From: Pseudaminobacter soli (ex Li et al. 2025)
Lineage (GTDB): Bacteria; Pseudomonadota; Alphaproteobacteria; Rhizobiales; Rhizobiaceae
Reading direction: 5' to 3'
NCBI RefSeq assembly: GCF_003012705.1
Contig: NZ_PXYL01000010.1
Coordinates: 62,001-126,000 of the forward strand
Length of the DNA stretch: 64,000 bases
This document shows positions 56,008-64,000 of this stretch, one piece after another (within the stretch, counting starts at the first letter, position 1; each line of letters opens with the position of its first letter). The notes under the pieces are model-generated. The model made no database searches. It saw only the letters and a list, made by a program, of their open reading frames with translations, and was not told the origin of the DNA. The translations under genes were made by a program, and so were the position numbers.

Positions 56008-57411
56008 CTAGGATGCCTTTGCCGGCAGGAACGCCTCGCCGGGCGTTTCGGCAGGCGGTTCGGCGCTAGCCGGGTTCTCCGACTTCTTGTTGAAACGCCG
56101 GTACACGACCTGCGACGGCCGGCCTACCAAGTGCCTTTCGACACCGTCATCCAGGGCGCGCGCATATACGGCCAGCGCCCCGTCGATGGCCTCGATGGTC
56201 GCGGCAATGGCCGCGTCGTCATGCGTGTAACTGACGACCAGAGACGGCATCAGAACACCGCGCGCGATTGTCTCCTGCAGGAATAGCGAGCGGTGGGCCT
56301 GCGATGGCTTGCGGTTCTGGTCGAGCGCGGCATAGGCAAGGCAGGATGGGCGGCCCACGATCTTGAAATAGTCTTCCACCCCGTGTCGCCTCACGGCTTC
56401 CTCGACGCCGTCTTTCAGCTTGCGGCCTTGCCGGTAGAGATGCTCGATCACGGGCTCGTTCTGGAATATCCGCATTGAGGCGATTGCCGCGGCAAGCGCG
56501 TGCGTTTCGGCTCCGTGCGTCGTCGAGAGCAGGAAGACACGTGGGCGATCCGTGTGGTCGAGCCCTCCAAGGCGCATATATTGGCGCTTGCCGGCAAGGG
56601 CGGAGACAGAAAAGCCGTTCGCCATGGCCTTGCCGAAGCAGGACAGGTCCGGTTCGATGCCGTATTCGGCCTGCGCGCCGCCGGCATTCCAGCGAAACCC
56701 GGTGATCATCTCGTCGAGGATCATCAGCGCGCCGTTCTCGCGGCAAAGGCGCTGTACCTCATGCAGAAAGCCGTCCCTCGGCTCGTCGGCGCGGGCGGCC
56801 TCGAGGATCACGGCCGCGACCTTTCCGCGGTTTTTTGCAAACATCTCCCTGACGCTCGCAATGTCGTTGTAGCGGAAGGTCACCGTCAGCTTGCTCACCA
56901 CTTCGGGCACGCCCGCGTTCATTTCCGTCGTGCCGATGAACCAGTCGTCGACCGAAAAGAAGGGATGGTCGGCGCAGCAGGCAACCACATCGCGACCGGT
57001 ATAGGCCCGTGCAAGCTTTACCGCGCCGGACGTGGCGTCGGAGCCGTCCTTACAGAACTTGACCATTTCCGCGGTCGGGATGAGGGAGAGAAAGGTTTCT
57101 GCGGCTTCGACCTCGATGCTGGCCGGCCGGGTGAAGTTGCAGCCGTCGTGAAGCTCGCGTTCAACCGCCTGCACAACCTTCGGATAGGCGTGGCCCAGGC
57201 CGACGGCACGGTTGCCCATCCCATATTCGATATAGCGGTTTCCATCGACGTCCCAGACATGGCAACCCAAACCGCGAGCAATGAAGCCGGGCGCGAGAAG
57301 CGGGTACTGGTCGTCACCCTTTGCATAGGTGTGGCTGCCACCCGGTATCAACCTGTGCGCGCGCTCCCGCAGTCGGGCTGACTTCTCGTAGCGACGAGAT
57401 TGTTCGGACAT
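56008..57411 (-). CDS. Class III aminotransferase (glutamate-1-semialdehyde aminomutase-like)
   Basis: PLP enzyme of 467 residues. Landmarks are LIPGGSHTYAKGDDQYP near the N-terminus, the phosphate-binding CKDGSDATSGAVKLAR, the cofactor aspartate in LMILDEMITGFRW, and the PLP lysine in SCFGKAMANGFSVSAL. It resembles HemL but lies in a polysaccharide locus and has a ~45-residue extra C-terminus rich in Ala, Pro and Glu. Relatives in such clusters transaminate unusual sugars or make amino-linked substituents. First gene of the minus-strand run toward the SDR. Exact substrate unknown. Confidence 0.83.
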   Translation of the reverse strand: MSEQSRRYEKSARLRERAHRLIPGGSHTYAKGDDQYPLLAPGFIARGLGCHVWDVDGNRYIEYGMGNRAVGLGHAYPKVVQAVERELHDGCNFTRPASIEVEAAETFLSLIPTAEMVKFCKDGSDATSGAVKLARAYTGRDVVACCADHPFFSVDDWFIGTTEMNAGVPEVVSKLTVTFRYNDIASVREMFAKNRGKVAAVILEAARADEPRDGFLHEVQRLCRENGALMILDEMITGFRWNAGGAQAEYGIEPDLSCFGKAMANGFSVSALAGKRQYMRLGGLDHTDRPRVFLLSTTHGAETHALAAAIASMRIFQNEPVIEHLYRQGRKLKDGVEEAVRRHGVEDYFKIVGRPSCLAYAALDQNRKPSQAHRSLFLQETIARGVLMPSLVVSYTHDDAAIAATIEAIDGALAVYARALDDGVERHLVGRPSQVVYRRFNKKSENPASAEPPAETPGEAFLPAKAS

Positions 57412-57634
57412 TGGCCATCCCCAACGAAGCGGTTGTCAGGCCATCAGCTTACATGGCCGCCCGCCGGCGGAATGTTCCCCAAACGATGTCCGGGCATCAT
57501 CCAATCCGGGTAGGCCGGCCGGACCGGATACATCCATTTGCGCGCGTTCTGTTGTCTGCGGGCGGGGAGTATCGTCTGCAGACGGACTTAGCGATCCGGC
57601 CTGTCACTGAAATTCTGTGGGGCTTCGGCTTACG

Positions 57635-58867
57635 ATGATTTGGGCTTCTGCCTGCGGTGTCGCCGCATTCACGGCTGTCACTGCATTTGCTCTTTCGCGC
57701 CGAAGGAGCTCTTCGTCAGCATCCGCAGGATCGGAAGCTGAGCCGGTCGAAGCCAGTCCCTGGCGTCCGGGACTGGTCGGCGACGTTTGGAGCGTCATCC
57801 CGTCCAGACTCAAGGGGGAGTATCGTTCCCAACATGCGGCGTCCACCGCATCGGCCGAACGGAAATTCTGGGGGAACATTCAACTGCTGCGGCTGATCGC
57901 GGCCTACGGCATCGTCTATGTTCATCTCGAGCCGGCTTTCTCGGTAATCCCTGCCGGAAAAGACTTGATTGATATTCTGCGGTTCGGAACGGACCTGTTC
58001 CTTGTGGTAGCTGGCTTTTTGACCGCCCAAGTCCTTGGCCGGTCCGGCAAGCCCGGATTAGTCTATCTGCGGGATCGGGCCATTCGGATATTGCCGCTCT
58101 ATTTCCTCTTCACCATTCTCGCCTTCTTGGTGAAGAACTATGCCACCGGCGACGAGCCACACACGATGCGAGAGCTTGTGATGTCGCTAGCCTTCGTCCC
58201 TTACGGTCCATATCCGATCCTGCATCCGACCTGGACCTTGATCGTGATCGTTGAATTCAATGTCATTACAGCCGCGTTTCAACTCGCGAGCGTCCGGCAA
58301 GGCGTGTACCTGGCCGCGGCTTTCGTAGCCGCGCTTGCGCTGATGGGGATGCTGTTCAACCCCACCAATCGTGCACTTCACGCATACACCGATCCGATCC
58401 TGGTCGATTTCGTCTTCGGTGTTTTGATCTACAAATTTGTCACGAGCCGAGCCACAGCGGCTTTGCCGAAGCAGCCCCTGTTACTGACCGCGATTGCGAT
58501 AATCGCCATCTGCACAGCGGCGGTGATATTGCGGCCCTATCTTTGGCCGTCCGTGCCACGCCTGCTCGCCTTGGGAGCTCCTGCGTCTGGGATCCTGCTC
58601 GGCGCAGTGACGCTTGAGCAAATCGGATTGGCTTTGAATTTCGAGCTCGTGAACTTTCTCGCAAAGTGCACTTATTCGATCTACCTCTGCCACCAATTCG
58701 TGAACGGTGTCTCCGAAGAAATTCTGTCATCCCATCAGGGAACGATCTACGTGCCGACAGCAATTCTTGTTGCGACGCCTTTCGTGGTTACATGCATTGC
58801 CATCGTTATATTCGTCTTCATTGAGGCGCCGACTACGCGGTATCTGTCGCGCGCGCTCCGTTCCTGA
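57635..58867 (+). CDS. Acyltransferase family 3 membrane protein (EPS O-acyltransferase)
   Basis: Integral-membrane acyltransferase of about 410 residues with around ten hydrophobic segments, similar to ExoZ/ExoH/OatA-type enzymes that O-acetylate or succinylate exopolysaccharide. The domain starts WGNIQLLRLIAAYGIVYVHLE; YVHLEP has histidine at the family's catalytic position, and FGTDLFLVVAGFL and CTYSIYLCHQF are typical. The first ~75 residues are non-conserved, so the start is uncertain (GTG 57617 or later codons). It adds non-sugar decoration to the EPS, complementing the pyruvyl-transferase-like protein. Confidence 0.85.
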   Translation: MIWASACGVAAFTAVTAFALSRRRSSSSASAGSEAEPVEASPWRPGLVGDVWSVIPSRLKGEYRSQHAASTASAERKFWGNIQLLRLIAAYGIVYVHLEPAFSVIPAGKDLIDILRFGTDLFLVVAGFLTAQVLGRSGKPGLVYLRDRAIRILPLYFLFTILAFLVKNYATGDEPHTMRELVMSLAFVPYGPYPILHPTWTLIVIVEFNVITAAFQLASVRQGVYLAAAFVAALALMGMLFNPTNRALHAYTDPILVDFVFGVLIYKFVTSRATAALPKQPLLLTAIAIIAICTAAVILRPYLWPSVPRLLALGAPASGILLGAVTLEQIGLALNFELVNFLAKCTYSIYLCHQFVNGVSEEILSSHQGTIYVPTAILVATPFVVTCIAIVIFVFIEAPTTRYLSRALRS

Positions 58868-59128
58868 TTTCGACGTCGAGTTGCCTTCTCGAGACCGGTC
58901 AATCCCAAACAGCGTCAGCCCACTTTGCAGTTGCCGCGCGCAAGGGTTTGAAATCGCTCACCCTAGTCCTTCCGGATGACCATGGATGTAAGTTGCTTCG
59001 CCGGCTTCACCCCGCCGGGGGCCACGTCTCAGCCGTATTGGGTTGTCGTGATTGGCGCACCTTCGCGCTATGGTTCACATGCCGAAACCTATCCCGGCAC
59101 AGTAGAAACTGCGTAAGGGTGTATTGCG

Positions 59129-59866
59129 TTGGCTACTATCAGTGCAGAGGGCGAAACCGGCATCAGATGGGCCGGGCGGGCGGGCAGGGTGTCGGAACCT
59201 CGGCGGGTTGTCCTGTTCATCGCGAGGCTCGGTACGGTTTCGGAAAGCCTTGTCTATGCGCTTGAGCATGAATTCCCGTGGGTGCTCGTGGAGCAGGTCG
59301 AAAGCGTCGAGGAAGCCTGCACCAGCTTCGAGCATTCGGTATCCCTCATCCTGGTCGACGCGGCGCTGCTGAAGGCGGCCGAAGCCAGGGCGGCCGATCT
59401 TTCTCTCCTTCATCCGCAGGCCCTGACGGCCGTCATCGAGATCGATGATCGCAATCCCGCGTTTTCTGTCTCCGACATTTTTGGCTCACGCCTTGTGCGC
59501 GGCGTGCTGCCGATGAACCTCCGGCTGGACGTCTGGCTGTCAGTGGTTCGGCTCATGCTGCGTGGCGGAGAGTATTTTCCGGCAGGTCTCATCCATTCAT
59601 ATGCGAAGAAACTCACCGACGAGGCGGCCGGACCTCCGGGGCAGGAAGTGCGAGGTCGCACGCATATGGGCGACCTCACCGCTCGCGAGGTTCAGATCCT
59701 GGAAATGGTCTCGCGCGGGCTGCAGAACAAGAGCATCGCTGCGGCGTTCCAGCTCTCCGAGCACACAGTCAAGATCCATCTCCACAACATCATCAGCAAG
59801 CTAGGCGCCCACAATCGCACCGAGGCAGCGGCTCGCTTTCGCGACCTGCAGACGAACGGCCTTTGA
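59129..59866 (+). CDS. NarL/LuxR-type regulator with degenerate receiver (EPS locus, right border)
   Basis: Regulator of 245 residues. The N-terminal part has receiver-like strands (RRVVLFIARLGT, SLILVDAALLKA, ALTAVIEIDDRN) but lacks the acidic pair and the conserved lysine, although an aspartate is kept in LILVDAAL. The C-terminal LuxR helix-turn-helix runs from DLTAREVQILEMVSRGLQNK to SEHTVKIHLHNIISKL. The TTG start lies eight bases after AAGGGTG. It is related in layout to the regulator at the other end of the EPS locus, and no histidine kinase is nearby, so it probably acts without phosphorylation on the EPS genes. Confidence 0.84.
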   Translation: MATISAEGETGIRWAGRAGRVSEPRRVVLFIARLGTVSESLVYALEHEFPWVLVEQVESVEEACTSFEHSVSLILVDAALLKAAEARAADLSLLHPQALTAVIEIDDRNPAFSVSDIFGSRLVRGVLPMNLRLDVWLSVVRLMLRGGEYFPAGLIHSYAKKLTDEAAGPPGQEVRGRTHMGDLTAREVQILEMVSRGLQNKSIAAAFQLSEHTVKIHLHNIISKLGAHNRTEAAARFRDLQTNGL

Positions 59867-60214
59867 TATCTTGCGCCACTCGTCCCGGCATGAATGCCGC
59901 AGAGTCGTTTCCATGCCGCAGCGGTATGAACGTGCCGTCGAAACGCCTATGTCGACAGCGGCTTAAATCTGGAATGGATTTCCAAAAATTCCTCTGAATC
60001 GAATTTTCTATCTCCTCGGCTTTGCGCCGGGCCCGCTGTATGTTGGGGCAAATGAGCGGCCCGACGGTTGGGACAACACCGGGCAAAGCTCACGTCGTCT
60101 CAAGGCAAGCGGGCGCGTCCTATGCCGTGGGTCGACGGGGTGGGGGATGGTTTCCTGATCGAAAATCGTCTGCTTTCCCTGTAGCAACGAACATCTGTGT
60201 CAGGAGCAGTTTGA
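59867..60214. other. Non-coding gap between EPS regulator and peptide transporter operon
   Basis: No supported gene in about 350 bp. It has an imperfectly placed inverted repeat AAAATTC/GAATTTT (59985-59991, 60001-60007) and a short GGCAT/ATGCC hairpin near 59890 that may end the regulator's transcript. It should contain the promoter of the ABC transporter operon; no certain hexamers seen. Confidence 0.4.
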
Positions 60215-61750
60215 ATGATTGGTGCAACGGCCCTGTTGGGCAAATATTCGGGCCGGTACGGCGTGCGCGCCCTTGCGGTCACGGCCGCCTTTGCCGGCTT
60301 CCTGTCGGCGAGCTCCGCCCTTCAGGCGGCAGAGAATTATGATGTCGACGCGTCGATCAAGATCGGCTCGCTCTACGAGCCGCAGAATCTCGACAACATT
60401 GCTGGCGCTGGCCAGGGCATCAACGAGGCGTTCAACAGCAACGTCTATGAGGGGCTGTTCCGCCTGACCGACGCAGGCTCGGTCGAAAAAGTGCTCGCCA
60501 GCGACTACAAGGTCAGCGACGACGGCCTGACCTACACCTTCACGCTGCAGCCGAACGTCAAGTTCCACTCCGGCGATCCGCTGACTGCCAAGGACGTGAA
60601 GTTCAGCATCGAGCGCGTCGTCGGCCCCGATTCCAAGAGCTCGCGCAAGAAGAGCCTCGAGCCCATCACCTCGATCGAGACGCCGGACGACAACACCGTC
60701 GTCGTCAAGCTATCCTCGCGCTCTATCTCGCTGCCCTACAATCTGAGCTACGTCTGGATCGTCAACGACGCCGCCAAGGACCTGACGTCGGGCGAAGACG
60801 GCACCGGCCCCTACAAGCTGGAAGACTGGCGCCGCGGCTCGACGCTGTCGCTCAAGCGCTCCGACAGCTATTGGGGCGAAAAGCCGACCAATGGCGAGGT
60901 GGTGTTCAACTACTTCACCGACGCGACCGCGCTCAACAACGCCCTGCTGACCGGCGCGGTGGACGTCATCACCGGCGTTCAGAGCCCGGATTCGCTCGCC
61001 CAGTTCAAGGACAACGCCGAATTCACGGTCAGCGAAGGCAAGTCCACCACCAAGGAACTGTTCGCCTTCAACGATCGCGTCGAGCCCTTCAACGACGTCA
61101 AGGTGCGCAAGGCGATTGCCCGCGCCATCGACAAGAAGAAGCTCCTCAACTCGATCTGGGGCGAGTACGGCACGTTGATCGGCTCCTTCGTGCCGCCGAC
61201 AGACCCGTGGTATGTCGATCTGAACGGCGTCGATCCGTATGACGTGGATAGCGCCAAGGCGCTGCTCGCCGAGGCCGGCCACGCAGACGGCTTCACGTTT
61301 ACGCTCGACACGCCTAACTACGATCCGCATCCGATCGTTGCCCAGTTCATCAAGAGCGAGCTGGCCAAGGTCGGCATTACCGTCAACATCAACGTGATCA
61401 CGGCCAACGAGTGGTACACGAAGATTTACAAGGCGCACGATTTCCAGGCGACGCTGCAGGAGCACGTCAACCATCGCGACATCGTGTTCTACGGCAATCC
61501 CGACTTCTACTGGGGCTACAACAACCCCAAGGTCGTGGACCTGATCAAGTCGGCCGAAACCAGCACGACGACGGACGAGCAGACCGCCAAGCTGACCGAG
61601 GCCAACCGCACCATCGCCGAAGATGCGGCCAGCAGCTGGCTTTATCTCTATCCGCAGATCGTGATATCGAAGGCCAACGTCAGCGGCTATCCGGTCAACG
61701 GTCTGAACTCGCAGTTCTTCGCCTACGGCATCAAGAAGAGCGCGGACTGA
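60215..61750 (+). CDS. ABC transporter substrate-binding protein, peptide/nickel type (family 5)
   Basis: Periplasmic binding protein of 511 residues with an N-terminal signal region (ALAVTAAFAGFLSASSALQA). The SBP_bac_5 pattern is clear: YTFTLQPNVKFHSGDPLTAKD near residue 108, SIERVVGP, and DTPNYDPHPIVAQFIKSEL late in the protein. Such proteins deliver oligopeptides, dipeptides, opines or nickel chelates to a two-permease ABC importer. It starts eight bases after CAGGAG and is followed by a hairpin, then the permease genes. The ligand cannot be told. Confidence 0.92.
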   Translation: MIGATALLGKYSGRYGVRALAVTAAFAGFLSASSALQAAENYDVDASIKIGSLYEPQNLDNIAGAGQGINEAFNSNVYEGLFRLTDAGSVEKVLASDYKVSDDGLTYTFTLQPNVKFHSGDPLTAKDVKFSIERVVGPDSKSSRKKSLEPITSIETPDDNTVVVKLSSRSISLPYNLSYVWIVNDAAKDLTSGEDGTGPYKLEDWRRGSTLSLKRSDSYWGEKPTNGEVVFNYFTDATALNNALLTGAVDVITGVQSPDSLAQFKDNAEFTVSEGKSTTKELFAFNDRVEPFNDVKVRKAIARAIDKKKLLNSIWGEYGTLIGSFVPPTDPWYVDLNGVDPYDVDSAKALLAEAGHADGFTFTLDTPNYDPHPIVAQFIKSELAKVGITVNINVITANEWYTKIYKAHDFQATLQEHVNHRDIVFYGNPDFYWGYNNPKVVDLIKSAETSTTTDEQTAKLTEANRTIAEDAASSWLYLYPQIVISKANVSGYPVNGLNSQFFAYGIKKSAD

Positions 61751-61805
61751 GCCTGAAAAGCTGACACCGACGCCTTATTAGGGGCGTCGACCTGTGCTGT
61801 ATCGA

Positions 61806-61845
61806 ACATCGTGCGGAAGCCCTTCCGCACGATGTTTCTGTTGGG
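61806..61845 (+). terminator. Strong hairpin between binding-protein and permease genes (attenuator or mRNA-stabilising)
   Basis: CATCGTGCGGAA pairs perfectly with TTCCGCACGATG over a 4-nt loop (about 61807-61834), followed by TTTCTGTT. In ABC importers such hairpins after the binding-protein gene keep its mRNA more abundant than that of the permeases. Confidence 0.7.
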
Positions 61846-61862
61846 GACGAAAGGGAGCCGTC

Positions 61863-62825
61863 ATTTTTTCCTACGTCGTTCGGCGGCTCGCCATACTGGT
61901 CCTGTCGCTCTTCATTGCATCGCTAGTCCTTTTCGTGCTGCTCCGGCTGCTTCCCGGCGACCCGGCCAACACGCTGCTGTCGGTCGGCGCCGACCCGCAG
62001 CAAATCGAGGCCGCGCGCGAGCAGCTCGGCTCGAACCTGCCGCTGGGCGAACAGTTCGTGCGCTTTGTCGGCAGTCTCGCCAGCTTCGACCTCGGTAACT
62101 CCTTCATCAGCCGCGCGCCTGTGGCGGATGAGATCGTCGCGCGCCTGACGGTCACGCTGCCGCTGACCTTGCTGGCTTTCACCCTTGCCATCGTCATCGC
62201 CGTGCCGTTTGGCATCGTCTCGGCGGTGAAGGCCGATCGCTGGTATGGCGCGGCCATTTCGACCGTCTCGCAGCTCGGTATCGCCATTCCGGTCTTCTGG
62301 GTCGGCATCCTGCTGGTCACGGCCTTTGCCGTGAACATTCGCGTCTTCCCGTCAGGAGGCTTTCCATCGCGCGGTTGGCATGCGCCGGCCGAAGCGCTGC
62401 GCGCCCTGACACTTCCGGTGCTGACGCTCGCCATCGTCATGTCCGCCTCGCTGCTGCGCTATGTGCGCACGGCTACGCTGGACGTGCTGGGCAGCGATTA
62501 TCTGCGCACCGCGCGTGCGCTCGGTTCCACCTTCACGGAAGCGCTCGTCCGGCATGGCATCCGCAACGGCGCCGTGCCCGTCATTTCCATTCTCGGCATC
62601 GAGTTGGCGTCAGCCTTCCTCGGCGCGGTCGTGGTCGAGCGGGTCTTCACGTTGCCGGGCCTGGGCTCGATGCTGCTGCTGGGCATCCAGCAGCGCGACT
62701 ATCCCAATGTGCAGGGCGTGCTCTTCGTCTCAACGCTTCTGGTGCTCCTGGTCGGCTTCACGGCCGACCTCGCCCAGCGTTTGATCGACCCGAGACTGCG
62801 CGACAAGGCAGGAGCTGCGTCATGA
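61863..62825 (+). CDS. ABC transporter permease, DppB/OppB type
   Basis: Inner-membrane permease of about 320 residues, first of the pair in peptide-type importers. It opens FSYVVRRLAILVLSLFIASLV, has RLLPGDPANTLL, and the EAA loop lies in DYLRTARALGSTFTEALVRHGIRNG. The start is unusual: no ATG, GTG or TTG lies in frame between the hairpin and the conserved N-terminus. An ATT at 61863 stands five bases after AAGGGAG and is the best candidate. The only upstream in-frame start, GTG 61794, would place the hairpin inside the gene. A sequencing change of ATG to ATT is possible. Confidence 0.85.
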   Translation: MFSYVVRRLAILVLSLFIASLVLFVLLRLLPGDPANTLLSVGADPQQIEAAREQLGSNLPLGEQFVRFVGSLASFDLGNSFISRAPVADEIVARLTVTLPLTLLAFTLAIVIAVPFGIVSAVKADRWYGAAISTVSQLGIAIPVFWVGILLVTAFAVNIRVFPSGGFPSRGWHAPAEALRALTLPVLTLAIVMSASLLRYVRTATLDVLGSDYLRTARALGSTFTEALVRHGIRNGAVPVISILGIELASAFLGAVVVERVFTLPGLGSMLLLGIQQRDYPNVQGVLFVSTLLVLLVGFTADLAQRLIDPRLRDKAGAAS

Positions 62826-63688
62826 GCGCTGCCGACGAACTTACGCCAGCAGTGGTTACGGCCGCCCGCAAGCCGCGCTGGTCGCCGACGTTCACCATCG
62901 GCCTGATCCTGGTCGGCATCCATGTCGCCATCGCCTTGCTCACGCTGTTCTGGACGCCTTACGATCCGACCAGCACGACCGGCGGCCGGCTCGAGCCACC
63001 ATCATTCATCCATTGGGCAGGCACCGACCGGCTGGGGCGGGATTTCTTCACTCAGATCATGATCGGATCGCGCATCGCGCTCATCGTCGGGGCCGGCGCG
63101 GTCGCCATCGGCGCGGCCATCGGCGTCACCATCGGCCTGCTCGCGGCCTTCGCCACGCGCTTTCTGGACGACGCGCTGGCCGCCACGCTGGATATCCTCA
63201 TCGCGTTTCCGACGCTGCTGCTCGCTATGCTGGTGGTGGCGGCTAGCGAAGGCGCCAGCCTGTGGTCGGCCATCCTGGCGCTCGGCATTGCCATGTCGGC
63301 AATCGTGGCTCGGCTGACGCGCATCCTTGCCAAGCGGGTGCTGCAGAACGACTACATTACCGCCTCGCGAACCTCCGGCACCTCGTGGCCGGGCGTAGTG
63401 GTCCGGCATGTGCTGCCCAACATCTGGCCCACGCTCAGCGTCAATTTCGCGCTGCAATTCGGTATCGCTGTCATTGCCGAATCCTCGCTGTCCTATCTCG
63501 GCCTCGGCGCACCGCCGCCCAATGCCTCCTGGGGTCGCCTGCTGCAGGAAGCACAGGGCACGGTCTACACTGCCCCCATTGGGGCCATCGCGCCGGGCAT
63601 TGCGCTGGTGACGCTGGTGATCGGCATCAACCTTCTGGCGGACGGTTTGCGCGACATCGGCGACCCGACGCGGAGGATCTCGCGATGA
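62822..63688 (+). CDS. ABC transporter permease, DppC/OppC type
   Basis: Second permease of the importer (288 residues). It has the family's N-terminal extension, then HWAGTDRLGRDFFTQIMIGSR, typical of DppC/OppC, and the EAA loop in NDYITASRTSGTSWPGVVVRHVLPN. It starts in an ATGA overlap with the first permease, showing translational coupling. The frame is open far upstream in another gene's DNA; that extension was rejected. Confidence 0.93.
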   Translation: MSAADELTPAVVTAARKPRWSPTFTIGLILVGIHVAIALLTLFWTPYDPTSTTGGRLEPPSFIHWAGTDRLGRDFFTQIMIGSRIALIVGAGAVAIGAAIGVTIGLLAAFATRFLDDALAATLDILIAFPTLLLAMLVVAASEGASLWSAILALGIAMSAIVARLTRILAKRVLQNDYITASRTSGTSWPGVVVRHVLPNIWPTLSVNFALQFGIAVIAESSLSYLGLGAPPPNASWGRLLQEAQGTVYTAPIGAIAPGIALVTLVIGINLLADGLRDIGDPTRRISR

Positions 63689-64000
63689 CGCCGCTCCTTT
63701 CCGTCGATGGGCTCACGCTGAAGACCGGCGACAAGACGCTGGTCTCCGACCTGTCATTCTCCCTCGGCGCAGGCGAGCGCATGGGGCTGATCGGCGAATC
63801 CGGCTCGGGCAAGTCGCTGACCGCCATGGCGGTGACGGGCCTTTTGCCCAAGTCCATCGTCCCCGCCGGCTCGATCCTGCTCGACGGCCAGCAGGTGGTC
63901 GGCACGCTCGAACGTACGCTGAATGGCCTGCGCGGCTCGTCGGTTGCCGTGGTGTTTCAGGAACCGCTGACCGCGCTCGACCCTTTGATGAAGATTGGCA
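63685..64000 (+). CDS. ABC transporter ATP-binding protein, peptide type (partial, cut by window end)
   Basis: The first 105 codons of an ATPase subunit that runs past the window edge. Walker A reads GESGSGKSLTAMAV, and the Q-loop reads VFQEPLTALDPLMKIG, as in DppD/OppD proteins. The start overlaps the permease stop in ATGA. The gene may encode a single or a fused double ATPase; that cannot be seen here. Confidence 0.92.
   Translation, partial: MTPLLSVDGLTLKTGDKTLVSDLSFSLGAGERMGLIGESGSGKSLTAMAVTGLLPKSIVPAGSILLDGQQVVGTLERTLNGLRGSSVAVVFQEPLTALDPLMKIG

Noticed and set aside
60022-60342. Plus-strand open frame spanning the gap before the binding-protein gene
   Set aside because: Runs into the real gene in another frame, with no ribosome site and no recognisable motif.

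Overview
The window is a chromosomal stretch of a high-GC alphaproteobacterium of the order Hyphomicrobiales (Rhizobiales), most likely a Mesorhizobium-like member of the Phyllobacteriaceae. The order rests on full-length cyclic beta-1,2-glucan genes (ndvB, ndvA), rhizobial-type exopolysaccharide (EPS) proteins (ExoF-, ExoY- and ExoQ-like), and a zinc uptake operon with Zur-type palindromes. The genus is inference. No rRNA, tRNA, CRISPR array, insertion sequence or prophage was recognised.

Layout. (1) 38-7017: a two-domain beta-oxidation enzyme, a CobW/G3E zinc GTPase, the znuCBA zinc importer and a RidA-family deaminase. Two nearly identical Zur-type palindromes sit upstream of znuC and of the CobW gene, and a strong terminator separates the two units. 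(2) 7426-18839: ndvB (synthesis) and ndvA (export) of cyclic beta-1,2-glucan, then a ccmC-like haem exporter subunit without its usual partners. (3) 18897-28242: a stand-alone Lrp/AsnC ligand-binding domain protein and an aromatic-degradation island. The island has an arylformamidase-like hydrolase divergent from a tightly packed operon for the aerobic CoA-dependent 2-aminobenzoate (anthranilate) pathway: bifunctional anthraniloyl-CoA monooxygenase/reductase, SDR, MarR regulator, enoyl-CoA hydratase, acyl-CoA dehydrogenase and an aryl-CoA ligase. A double palindrome in the divergent promoter is the probable MarR operator. A Crp/Fnr-type regulator closes the block.

(4) 28243-59866: a roughly 31-kb Wzx/Wzy-type EPS locus bounded by two NarL/LuxR-type regulators, both with degenerate receiver domains. 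It encodes the initiating sugar-phosphate transferase, a Wzc-like co-polymerase/ATPase, an ExoF-like export protein, a Wzy polymerase, a Wzx flippase, six glycosyltransferases, a pyruvyl-transferase-like protein, an O-acyltransferase and two exported putative glycoside hydrolases. It also carries a sugar-nucleotide block: CDP-glucose-type cytidylyltransferase, sugar C-methyltransferase, RmlC-like epimerase, SDR, DUF4910 protein, PIG-L deacetylase and a class III aminotransferase. The genes alternate strand in many short units, so the locus has several divergent promoters. The first regulator is preceded by about 900 bp of unusually AT-rich non-coding DNA.

(5) 60215-64000: a peptide/nickel-type ABC importer operon (binding protein, two permeases, and an ATPase cut off by the window end).

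The most promising system is the EPS locus, especially the sugar-nucleotide block. It predicts a CDP-activated C-methyl-branched (possibly amino) sugar, but no recognisable 4,6-dehydratase is present. Start codons were chosen from Shine-Dalgarno spacing and family length. Where several starts are possible this is stated.
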